Positions 54,812-64,000 of a stretch of 64,000 nucleotides of DNA are shown piece after piece. Position 1 is the stretch's first letter. Each line of letters begins with the position of its first letter. Under the pieces are notes generated by a model that was given only the letters and a program-made list of their open reading frames with translations, had not been told where the DNA came from and made no database searches. This stretch comes from Protula sp. h YS-2021 (lineage: Eukaryota > Annelida > Polychaeta > Sabellida > Serpulidae): positions 27,051,645 through 27,115,644 of the forward strand of contig OX457028.1 of NCBI GenBank assembly GCA_949752745.1. The letters are read 5' to 3'. The position numbers and the translations under genes were made by a program.

Positions 54812-54853
54812 GGCTGCTTTTTAGCGGCCACCCACTATTACGAAATGAAACGC
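54812..54853 (+). terminator. Histone-type 3' stem-loop plus purine box, right end of B
   Basis: GGCTGCTTTTTAGCGGCC (6-bp stem with one G-T pair, 6-nt loop), followed by ACCCA as in histone genes, and after exactly 12 nt GAAATGAAACGC (54842-54853). Confidence 0.55.
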
Positions 54854-56857
54854 TATTCATGTCATGGTGTTGGTATGTGCGTGTATGTATGAGAGTGTGG
54901 GAAATGCTAAAAAAGATAATAAAAAAATAATTAAAAAAGGGGTCTATAAATCATTGATTTATACCCCTTTGAATTTTAAGGGGGCTCATAAGTGAGCTCG
55001 AACCATGTGACTATGAGTCCTCTGTTTAAAAAAATGGAGAACTTGTACGTATGGGGAGGTGCCCCATCTGTCCGTCTGCTCACGTCTGCCGAGTTTTGGT
55101 GTGTGCGTAGAGAGAGAGAGAGTGAAAGAGAGACTGGAAAAAAAGTTGCTGCATGCCTGCCTGCCGTGGTGATGGTAAATGTGTGTGGAGAAAGAGTTAG
55201 GAAAAAGTTGCCGTCTGGGTTAAAAATACCTTGACTTGTGAAATGAAACGCTAATCGTGCCGTAGGTGTTGGTATATGCGTGTAGAGAGAGACAAAAAAT
55301 TAAAGAAATGAATGCCCGTTTGTCCGGCAGCCCATTTGTCTGACTGTCCATTTGTCCGGCTGCCCGTTTGTCCGGCTGTCCGTTTGTCTAGCTGCCCGTT
55401 TACCCGACTGCCGTGGTGTGTGTGTTTTTGGAGAGAGAGCGAAAGAGAAAGTGAAAGCAAAAAAAAAAAAAAAAAGACTGCCCGTTTGCCCGGCTGCCGT
55501 GGTGTTATGTGCATTTGTGTTGAGAGAAAGCAAAAAAAAAAAAAAAAAAAAAAGCTGCTGTCTGGGTTAAAAATACCGTGACTTGAGAAATGAAACGCTA
55601 ATTGTGCCGTGGGTGTTGGTATATGCGTGTGGAGAGAGAGAAAAAAATGACTGCCCGTTTGTCCGGCTGTCCGTTTGTCCGGCTGTCCGTTTGTCCGACT
55701 GCCCCTTTACCAGTCTGCCGTGGTGTGTTTGGAGAGAGAGTAAGAAAAAGAGTTGTTGCTTGTATAGATAGAGTGGCTATTTTCGCAGTGTACGCCTGCG
55801 GTGCGGCTGGCCCCGGGGGGGGCTGAAAGTCGGCTGGCCCCGGGGGGGCCTGAAGGTCGTCTGGCCCGGGGGGGCCTGTCGAGCAGCTCTCTCATATCAT
55901 AGATACAGTGGCTATCCTCGCAGTGTATGCCTGCCGTGCGGCTGGCCCCGGGGGGCCTGAAAGTCGGCTGGCCCCGGGGGGGGGGCCTAAAGGTCGGTTG
56001 GCGGGGGAAGGGGGGGGGGGCTGCTGTGCGGCTGGCCCCGGGGGGGCCTGAAGATTGTCTGGCCCCGGGGGGCCTGTCGATTAGTTGGTCGCATGCAGGC
56101 TTAAGTCGATCTGTGTGGCGTCATTGCTGGGTCGAAATACCTAATAGGCCAGCTCTAACCATCTCTCTATGAGTCCCTCTGCTTAAAACACAGTTGGAGA
56201 GCTGGCCCGCGTCTGCCGTGGTGTTATGTATGCGGAGAGAGAAAAAATAACTGCCCGTTTGTCCATCTGTCCATTTGTCCGGCAGTCCGTTTGTCCGGCT
56301 GTCCGTTTGTCCGGCTGCCCCTTTACCAGTCTGCCGTGGTGTGTGTGTGGAGAGAGAAAGCAAAAAAAGAGTTGTTGCCTGTGTATGCCGTGATGCATGA
56401 AGAGAGAGCTTTCTGGGTTAAAAATAGTTTGGCTTAATGAAACTCTGTCATTGGTTGCTCATTTTTAATTCATTTTACGATGGCCTTACATTGATCCTTT
56501 TTCTATGATAGCCCATTTGCCCCGACTGCTCATTCGCCCCCGACTGCCCGTTTGTCCGGCTGTCCATTTGTCCGGCTGAACGGTGACCCGGTTGCCCTTT
56601 CTTTTACGGAGGCCCATTTGCCCCGGCTGTCTATTTGTCCGGCTGTCCATTTCTCCGGCTGCCCTTTTAACCGTCTGAATGGCTGCCCACCATCCCTATA
56701 ACGTCATTATGACGTTCATATGACGTTCATATGGCGTCACTGTTTTACTATCCCCATGGAGGTTCTAAAACAATGACGTCACTGTTTTAGAAACCCCATT
56801 ATATATGTTTTAGAAACCCCATTATATATGTGTTAGAAATCCCATTATTCAACTACT
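54831..56857 (-). repeat. Right TIR of element B with expanded minisatellite
   Basis: Inverse of 36152-36415 plus 38294-38669. It has gained arrays of TGTCCGGCTGCCCGTT-type units (about 55310-55410, 55650-55710, 56250-56330, 56515-56680) and GGCTGGCCCCGGGGGG units (55800-56090). These make it about 1.4 kb longer than the left TIR without its insertion. Confidence 0.85.
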
Positions 56858-56863
56858 GACCAC
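56858..56863. repeat. Target-site duplication of element B, right
   Basis: GACCAC directly after the terminal TTCAACTACT. Confidence 0.9.
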
Positions 56864-59800
56864 AGCCAAATTACAACCAGATTAAATGTTGCGATTGGTA
56901 GGGTCGACGACGCCAGTTCAAATCGGGATAGGAATGTTTACTGGATATTGTCTGTTTAAACAAAGAGAGCTCTTGATCTGAATACATGAAATATTTATCG
57001 TTGTGTGGAAAGGAAAAAAACCCTTATTAAATTTATTTAATAAAATAATTAATTAAATAAATCAATTATTAAAAGGATTAAATTATTTTTATAATAAATC
57101 TCATATCATTAACTAAAAATAAATATTATGGAGATATTTCATAAAATTTGAACTAGGTCAATCAATTCACAACTCCAAAATACTAAGAAGATGACTTGCA
57201 AACAATTTTGAACTGCACATTCTACAGTAATTTGATACAATTATTGTAATTATACAATTAAAACAATTATGAAACCAGACCGTTGGGTCCAGATAAGTAC
57301 GATTTGGAACACTGAAAAATTCAGGACTCTTTTAAAAGATGTGCTAAAAGTCACAACACAGCTTTTGATATGTTATATCCCAGTAAACATTCTGACTTCG
57401 AGAAAACGCCAATTTGAGGTTGCTTTAGTGACCAGGTCAAATCGCAGCATTGAATCTGGTTGTAATTTGGTTTTGATTTTGGATTTGGTCCCGACCATAA
57501 ATCATAGTGTCTTTGGCAAAGCGCCGAATAGACTTTGGATAAGCAATGATACGTGGATGTTGATTTCGCTCGCAAAAAACTTCTACAGCATTTAAATCTG
57601 GTTGTAATTTCATTGTAATCACATGCGCGACCATCGATCAATGCCTACTCGGCGTCTCCAATATCTATTGAACATAAGTTTGATAAAAACGCTCTTTTGA
57701 CACGGTATTTAGTTTCTTTGCCGAAAACCGAACTTCTTACGAACCACAATTAACGTCTCTGACGGGACGTTGGATATATTTCAGAAAATGGACGATTTAT
57801 GAAGACGTCGAAAACAGACCTGGCAAAAGTATCCGAATTAGCACTCCCACCCCCCCCCCCCCCCAAAAAAAAACAACACTTTCGTGTTAACGCTCGCAGG
57901 AAATCTAAACCTGCTACTGGTAATGACCGGTGGCTTTGAATATTTATGAAAATCAGAAAATAAAGTATGTGATATTCAGGAGGCCGCCGGTTTTTACCGT
58001 CTACTGTTGAAATATATCCACGAACGCTGATTTCATGTCTATCATGTGTTACCCGATGACCCAAAGGGAACTTTGGCTGAGCGATAGGTACTATTTCTTA
58101 TGACTGTCATGGTCTAGAGGATGAAGTGATTAATATTTTTGCGACGTCTATATGTCACTTTCCCGACGCCTAAATAAGTCAATAGGTGGACGTTGTGTAA
58201 CTGCTGGGCGGAGCCCTTCATTTTCAGTTAACTGCAGAATAAGCCAACCTGTGAAAAATTTGGTCGCAAATCCCGCCCCAAGGAAAAATAAATAAAAATT
58301 AGGAAAAAAAATAACGGGGGGGAGGGGGTCAGATGGACAATTTTTCATTTGCTGGTGGTCGTATGGCCTTTGGTCATTGGTCTGGTGATCATATAACCGA
58401 TGGTCATTTGATATAGACGTCATTTTTTGTCATCTCCGTTAAGACTTCCATAATCATCAAAAATCCTACCTTGACGAAACGTTAAATATTTACTAGGATG
58501 TATAAATTATAATAACAAAAAGCATCAATGTGGCGGTATATCGTAACAATGTTGTAACAGGTAACAGTACAAGATACGGATCGTTCTTCGCGCCATTTAT
58601 ATTTTTTAGCTAGTGAAGGAAATCGAAAATTGCATTTATAACTTAATCGCCAATGTGGAGGTAAGCATCCCGAAATGTGGAAGATAAACATCCGAAACTG
58701 AGCCTAAAGACACAACACATGACACGCGCAATATTTGCTCACTCGGGGAGATCAGTATCTTGTACTGTTAGCTGCATCATAGCAGGTGTCAGCATTATGG
58801 GATTTAAGTGGCAAAATGTCCAGTTTTGCATATGAAATTATAATGAATTTCTGAATAATTTTAGGTGAACCAAATAGACATGCTACAGTATGTCTCCGCC
58901 AAATTTGGTCGTCCTTAGCCTAACCGCCTCAGAGGAGTTCGAGTGACAATGTTATGGCGCAAAAAAGGAATCATACGGAAACAGCTTACCGAATCGTACG
59001 AATTCAATAAACTGTGGGGATTGAAAATCTCCAAGTGTATTAAAATATACTTTCAATGCAGCGTCCCGATATGATAGATTGGTCCCTTCACTATTGTTTT
59101 CGACGCTCACCATGCTACCGAAATTATATTCTTTTCATCTATTCATCAAGGTCACGAATTGAAACTGTTATGTTATGTTTGGAATCTGTCTTCAAACAAT
59201 AAATTAAAATCGCTGTAACTCTATCTCAAAATGAGAAGAACTCCCTTTGTCCCTAAGCCCAAAAATCCATTTTCGGAACAATTTATGAAAAACATATCTG
59301 ATTCGCAAGGACGTTCAACAGTGATAATAAATTAGTCTAAATTAACGAATTTGTTGTCAGTTATCCAGTATTTCGCTGATGCGACGGGCACTACGACCGT
59401 CGTAAGAAAATACTCTCTGTGCGATTAAGATGTCGAATGATGAACCATATTCCACATTAATCAGGTAAAAGGACGTTTATGGGTATATTTAGCAATATCT
59501 CACTTTTGATTAACCCAACACGTCACTTTTGAGTCCACTTGCAATACGTCGGACCATGTAACAATTAGTTCTGTTAAATGTGTCAAAGTCAGATTTGTTA
59601 AACACCTCTCAACCAATGAAAAAGAAGCTTTTTTTTAAAAATAAAGTGATGGCCGAAAACACCAGTGGGCATTAATTTTGAATTTTCTTGATAGGTAATC
59701 TAACCCACTATATTCGCCGACACTTTTTATTTCATAAAGAACACGAGCATTGTGAAATCTCTCGCAATTCCTATATTTCAAAACAATTTTTCGTATTGAT

Positions 59801-59893
59801 CGAATGGCCTTTCACATCATTTATTCATATCCAGTGATATCACAAACTGATAATAATAATCATGGCAATAATAATGATAACAATAATAGAAGC

Positions 59894-59926
<33 letters not shown>

Positions 59927-60180
59927 AGGAAAAGAAGAAGAAGAAGAAGAAGAAGAAGAAGAAGAAGAAGAAGAAGAAGAAGAAGAAGAAGAAGAAGAAG
60001 AAGAAGAAGAAGAAGAAATCATTTCACATCTGTTATGACTTAAAATGGCATTTTTAAATTTTATTAAAAAATAACTGTACCTCGCACAGCTCAAATATAT
60101 GGTCTTCCTTTCTTGAAGGAACAAATTTAATAGCGAGAATGGCTTAGATCAACAATGAAAATATAACAGGCAAGCAAACA
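56864..60180. other. Intergenic DNA without recognisable genes
   Basis: AT-rich. It contains a C run at about 57850, a G run near 58315, TGGTCAT-type short repeats at about 58355-58410 and the AAG/AGA microsatellite. Open frames here are short and show no family motif. Confidence 0.6.
59885..60016. repeat. (AGA)n microsatellite
   Basis: About 130 bases of AGA/AAG repeats. The long poly-Arg and poly-Ser frames here are artefacts. Confidence 0.97.
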
Positions 60181-61194
60181 ACATACAAAAAATAAATTTA
60201 TTTAAGACTTGGGTTTGAACTCACAACCTCTTCATTCGACTACGACAGCGTAAACCGTTGTTTCGGGAGGGGGCAGAATTATAAATATTGGCTATAAAAT
60301 CGCTAAAGGAAGGAAATAAAATCGCATCCAGCGATTTACAGTCTAACATCTTATCGAGTGTACTGTTGAGGCAAATGGTCAGTCGACTGATGAACATCCA
60401 TCAAGAAGGAGCACAGTGTGGTTTTTGGTATTTTTACCAGTTCTGGACAATATTTTGGATAATTTTGGTGAACTCGCCAAGCAAAACACAAACTTGATGC
60501 AGGAGCTTGAGAGGAACATTCTCGTAAATTTCAACGCGATCGGGCCCAGTTTGTAGGAAGAGTAGTATTTTTTTAGGTTCTCATAAATTTGGCCTATATT
60601 TGGACCAGCTTTAACTGAATCACCAAAACAAATAGAAGCTACTTGGAGAATTGCTTAGGAAGTATTTCTGTCAAATTTCAAAACAATCGGACTAGAAATG
60701 TAGGAAGAGCAGCATTTTGAAAAAAAAATTATTCACACACATACCAGCAACCCCGCCCTCCCTCCCCCCCCCCCCCCACGACACACGCACATAACGGACA
60801 ACAAATCCACCACAAGTAATGAGTGTAGTACAGCAACGACAGTCGGCATGGCTGGTAAAAAGCAAGAAAAAATTATGTGAAAGCGGTTTTATTAATCCAT
60901 TTTTGTTATCTGTTCGATGTCTAATCAAACTTTTTAGTGCAACCTTGAAAAGAAGTCAGGAAATCGACGCTGAATAGACGTCGAAAATCAACGTTGTATA
61001 GGCATCAGAAGCAACAAAAAAAAACAAACAAACAAACAAACAAAAAAAAACAAAAAAAAAAAAAACCGTCTTGTGTTATCGCTCACCGGAAAGAGTGGCC
61101 ATGACTAAGGCCAGGTCACTTTGATATAGATCCAAACCGGGACGTTAAATGGGGGATTTATATATCTCCCTCTGAGGGAAACATATATAGTATT

Positions 61195-61245
61195 TGGTGT
61201 GTCCGTCCGTCTGTCCATCCGTCCGTCTGTGCGTCCGTCTGTCCG
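61195..61245. repeat. TCCGTCTGTCCG short repeats
   Basis: GTCCGTCCGTCTGTCCATCC and similar units, a minisatellite with no coding meaning. Confidence 0.7.
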
Positions 61246-62653
61246 CAGCGAGTTCTTATGAAATTAATGAGTCGATTTTTCTCAAGACATACATACATAT
61301 TGGGGCACATGTCTAGATGATGCCCGTAATATTTTTTTTCGTTCCTTCAAAAATTCCATTTTTGGCAAATTTTTTAACATGCGGGGTTTTCGTGCATTTT
61401 TTTCACTTTGGCTGGCTATATCTCCATAAGGCTCAGACGTCGCAAGAAGAACATACATATAGCGCAAATGTATACTGCAAAGTTTTCCTTCATTTCCGTT
61501 AAAAATGTATTTTGGTGATTTTTTAAATTGTTGATATTTAAGTTTTTGGCCAGTGCAAATGTTTGCTGCGAAGTTTTTTTTTCATTTTCTGTAAAAATGT
61601 ATTTTTGGCGATTTTTCATAACAATTTTTTTGTACTTTTAAGCAAGGAATTTTTTTTCCACGTGACTGATTGGGGGGCGGGGGAGACATATCCGTTTTTG
61701 TTTTAACAAAAACACTGGCCAGTCTAGTTTTAAGATTGCGCAAGTTTTGCCCACCTATTTTTGAAAAATATTCATAGAAATCGACATTATACATACACTG
61801 CTTGACTGGATAAACCAAGGAGGGGATATCATGACGGAAAGGTGAACAAACTATGTGGTTGTCCAGACGGAGATTCTAGATTAATACGTTAATAATTTAT
61901 ACGTCATTTTTCGGACCTCTATACGTCGGTAGATAGACGTTGATTCAGCTTCCATTTGCAACCTTTAAAGAAACGTTGGCATCGGTTAATCGGGTGCAAC
62001 GTTTATCCAACGTTGTTGCAACGTCGCAGTGTTTGCCGAGCACTTTCCTGACTGCACGTTTATTCCGTACTTAAAAAACCTCATTCTTGATTTTATATAC
62101 AAATTCTGCCTTTTATTTACAGAAAGAAAAAAAAAACAGCCATACCAGTAATAAAATAAATGCTGTTAAAATTTTTTATACTGTATGTAGAAAAAGAATT
62201 TGCAAACATTTCTTCATGCTTTTAAAAGCTACCAGCTTACAGCCAACAACTTACTTTTTCACTAATTTACAACAATTCTTATCTTAGTTTTGTCATTAAT
62301 CCAGTTATGGATATTTGAAGTTACATTCCGACATCCGGCATCGCTGCTTGATTTGTTGATTAACTGAGTAAGTTTCTGTTATGAAGATTCAGCACATTTA
62401 CAGCAGTTTCTACTGTGATAGCCAGTAGCTTGGGCACTTCACACTGAGGTTAATTCAGCCCCGCTGTTTACATGGTAACGTTATTCCAATCAGTTTAGTG
62501 GTGATAAATATTGTGCTTTAAAACACAGTTGCGTGTTATCAGATTTACTTGGTGTGTGAGTGTGAATGTGTGTGTGTTTCTGTCTGTCTGTGTGTTTTCC
62601 CTTTAACTTGTCAAGATATTACAGATGTATTGTTAGAAGATGTTTTGAGTGGT

Positions 62654-62838
62654 TCACTCATAATATTTCTCCAGCATCTCTTGACTGATGGCAAGTTTAT
62701 TCTGCAGCACTCTGCGCTTGGACTTGAGATAATCCCAACCGATGTAGCCGAGTTCCAGGTGCCTCTCGCCCGCCACTGCCTCGGAGAACGCTTCCCTCCC
62801 GTGCATGACGCGGAAGTTATCCACGCACATTATCTCAC
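62654..62838 (-). CDS. BBOX1-like dioxygenase, last exon of a second gene copy
   Basis: Same length (185 bp), acceptor CAG (62839-62841) and TGA as the exon at 11441-11625. It encodes CVDNFRVMHGREAFSEAVAG and ERHLELGYIGWDYLKSKRRV. Only three residues differ from copy 1 (Thr to Ser, Thr to Ala, Val to Leu), and most base changes are silent, so it was under protein-level selection after duplication. Upstream exons are not found before the window ends. They may lie beyond 64000, or the copy may be a fragment. Confidence 0.85.
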
Positions 62839-63529
62839 CTGTAGTTCATGAAAATGATCAGGGTAACCCCTAGCAACGCAATTTTACCCATTGTTTGATA
62901 AGGCCATTGCGAATGGTGTTAAAAGTTAATGAATTATGGACATTTATTTGGTGTGTGGGTGTTTCAACATAAATTTGATTAAAATTCCAATATCTCTGTA
63001 TCGCTTTTAGGTAAAGGGGAAGGGGGAAGGAGGAGGGGGGTATTATTTGGCTGGATAACTTTCAGCCCCCAAGTGCACAAGTTATAGTTGTCAACAACTC
63101 TTATGCTCTCGCGTATAGGATATGGGGCCTTATGTTGTGAAGAGATAACGAAATAAGCCAGAAGTTTGAATATTGGGGCAAATAATAATGTACTCCTACG
63201 AGGTGACGGAATTGGAGTTCATTATGCAAAGTGAGACCAGAAAACGCACTGAATAACTCTCCAAAACTAGAAGCAAAAGTGATAAATTTCGAGCTGAAAA
63301 TTCAGGCTAAGCAAAATAATATAAAGAAACATTAATTGCCTAGACAAATAGAAATGTCTGCACAGGAGAACCCCCAAATCGAGATAATTATGTACTGGTA
63401 GCACTTGGTATCGTATAAATTGCCATGCGTGTCTAAAACGCGGAGAAAAGGGGTAAGTTTGAAGACAGATTCGTGCGAAGTGCGCGGTTCGTGCGAAGTG
63501 GCAATTTCATTAAAAAACTAGAACCTCAC

Positions 63530-64000
63530 TTCGCTAGCGAAATGTTAAACACTTGACAAAAATTAAAACGCAAAAATACTTCCTTCAATGGGTTATTTCT
63601 TGAATAATATATTGCAAACAACACAGCTTGAATATGTCTTATAAGCTGAGTAGTGTTTGGTTTCTGTTGACTTAAGGTTTTATTGACTGATCTAGCATAC
63701 GCCGTGTTAGCTATTTACGCAGTGAGAGCTCGAACAAAGCTCACTGTGCAACTGTGTGTGATGTGGGTTAAATGCTACGCATTTACTTGCAAAAAATGCA
63801 CTCTTTTCACATGGCGTTTTAGCAAAGAAAACGAAATCAAAGACGAAAATAAAAAGTGACATGCACATGTTCAGATCAAGCTCTTCATAAGTCCCAAGTT
63901 TCATGGTCGTAGGGCCCATAGTGTCAGAGGAGAAGAAGACACAAAAAATCGGAAAAAGTGTCAAGAAGAAAAAAAAAAAAGGACGAATTTTGCTCGCACA
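63530..64000. other. No gene recognised
   Basis: AT-rich unique-looking sequence. The minus-strand 85-residue open frame (63707-63964) has no recognisable motif and lacks family support. Confidence 0.5.

Larger units (their letters stand above)
36152..56857. mobile_element. Polinton/Maverick (adintovirus-like) element B, 20.7 kb
   Basis: The termini are AGTAGTTGAATAATGGG and its inverse, with target duplication GACCAC. Same core as element A but in opposite orientation (polymerase arm on plus, capsid arm on minus), with extra accessory genes between core and TIRs at both ends. The TIRs are unlike those of A beyond AGTAGT. The left TIR is split by a 1.88-kb repeat element (36416-38293), and the right TIR has expanded G-rich short repeats. 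Core genes carry stops and frameshifts. Confidence 0.95.
60180..63520. repeat. Segmental duplication, copy 2
   Basis: Collinear with 9240-12290, including the last dioxygenase exon and ~600 bp of its upstream intron. Homology fades after about 63520 (GAACCTCACTTCGCTAGCGAA). Lacks the ACTCCT-flanked insertion of copy 1. Confidence 0.8.

Noticed and set aside
57269..57641. Open frames on both strands near 57.3-57.6 kb
   Set aside because: Short, unrelated to any family I know, and overlapping on both strands; more likely repeat-derived intergenic DNA.
59804..60124. Poly-Arg and poly-Ser open frames
   Set aside because: Pure AGA/AAG trinucleotide repeat; no gene signal.

Overview
The window looks like a piece of a marine invertebrate genome. 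A mollusc or similar lophotrochozoan is my guess, but the sequence does not settle this. The DNA is AT-rich and dense in repeats. The host gene has spliced exons with GT..AG borders. Tandem-repeat transposons with protostome-like character and two very large virus-like transposons fill the rest.

Host gene. A seven-exon gene on the minus strand runs from 35362 down to 11441. It encodes a gamma-butyrobetaine / trimethyllysine dioxygenase family protein (BBOX1-like; carnitine synthesis). The seven exons add up to 1203 bases, or 400 residues, and every exon junction is phase-consistent. A copy of its last exon, with flanking sequence, sits at 62654-62838 inside a diverged duplication of about 3 kb (9.2-12.3 kb matches 60.2-63.5 kb). 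The locus is therefore a broken-up tandem duplication.

Two Polinton/Maverick (adintovirus-like) elements dominate the window. Element A (16438-33718, 17.3 kb) lies in intron 2 of the host gene, with a 6-bp target duplication GAAATG. Element B (36152-56857, 20.7 kb) lies about 0.8 kb upstream of the host start codon, with target duplication GACCAC. They have opposite orientations. Both carry the same core. One arm has integrase with chromodomain, packaging ATPase, two small basic or virion-type proteins, a tiny MGN lipoprotein-like protein, minor capsid (penton-like), a pVI/pX-like protein, major capsid and adenain-like protease. The convergent arm has protein-primed DNA polymerase B, a PC4-like protein and three more small proteins. 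Most large genes carry frameshifts or stop codons, so both copies are decayed. Several A genes (196-aa protein, penton, pVI-like, 108-aa protein) are still open.

What differs between A and B. Their terminal inverted repeats are unrelated except for the outermost AGTAGT. A has TIRs of about 2 kb with two tRNA-like units each and 120-bp tandem repeats. B has TIRs of 0.6-2 kb, plus an inner inverted repeat at each end that acts like a pair of divergent promoters. It also has extra zinc-finger and death-fold-like accessory genes, three of which end in a histone-mRNA-type stem-loop followed at exactly 12 nt by a constant purine-rich box.

Other mobile DNA. These include a 7.9-kb inverted-repeat element at 1333-9212 holding a decayed integrase and an OTU-protease remnant, and two copies of a 139-bp-repeat non-autonomous element (one inside the TIR of element B). 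There is a FLYWCH-bearing TIR element in intron 1, and several small MITE-like insertions with visible target duplications. The stretch 56864-60180 and the ends of the window show no gene that I can support.
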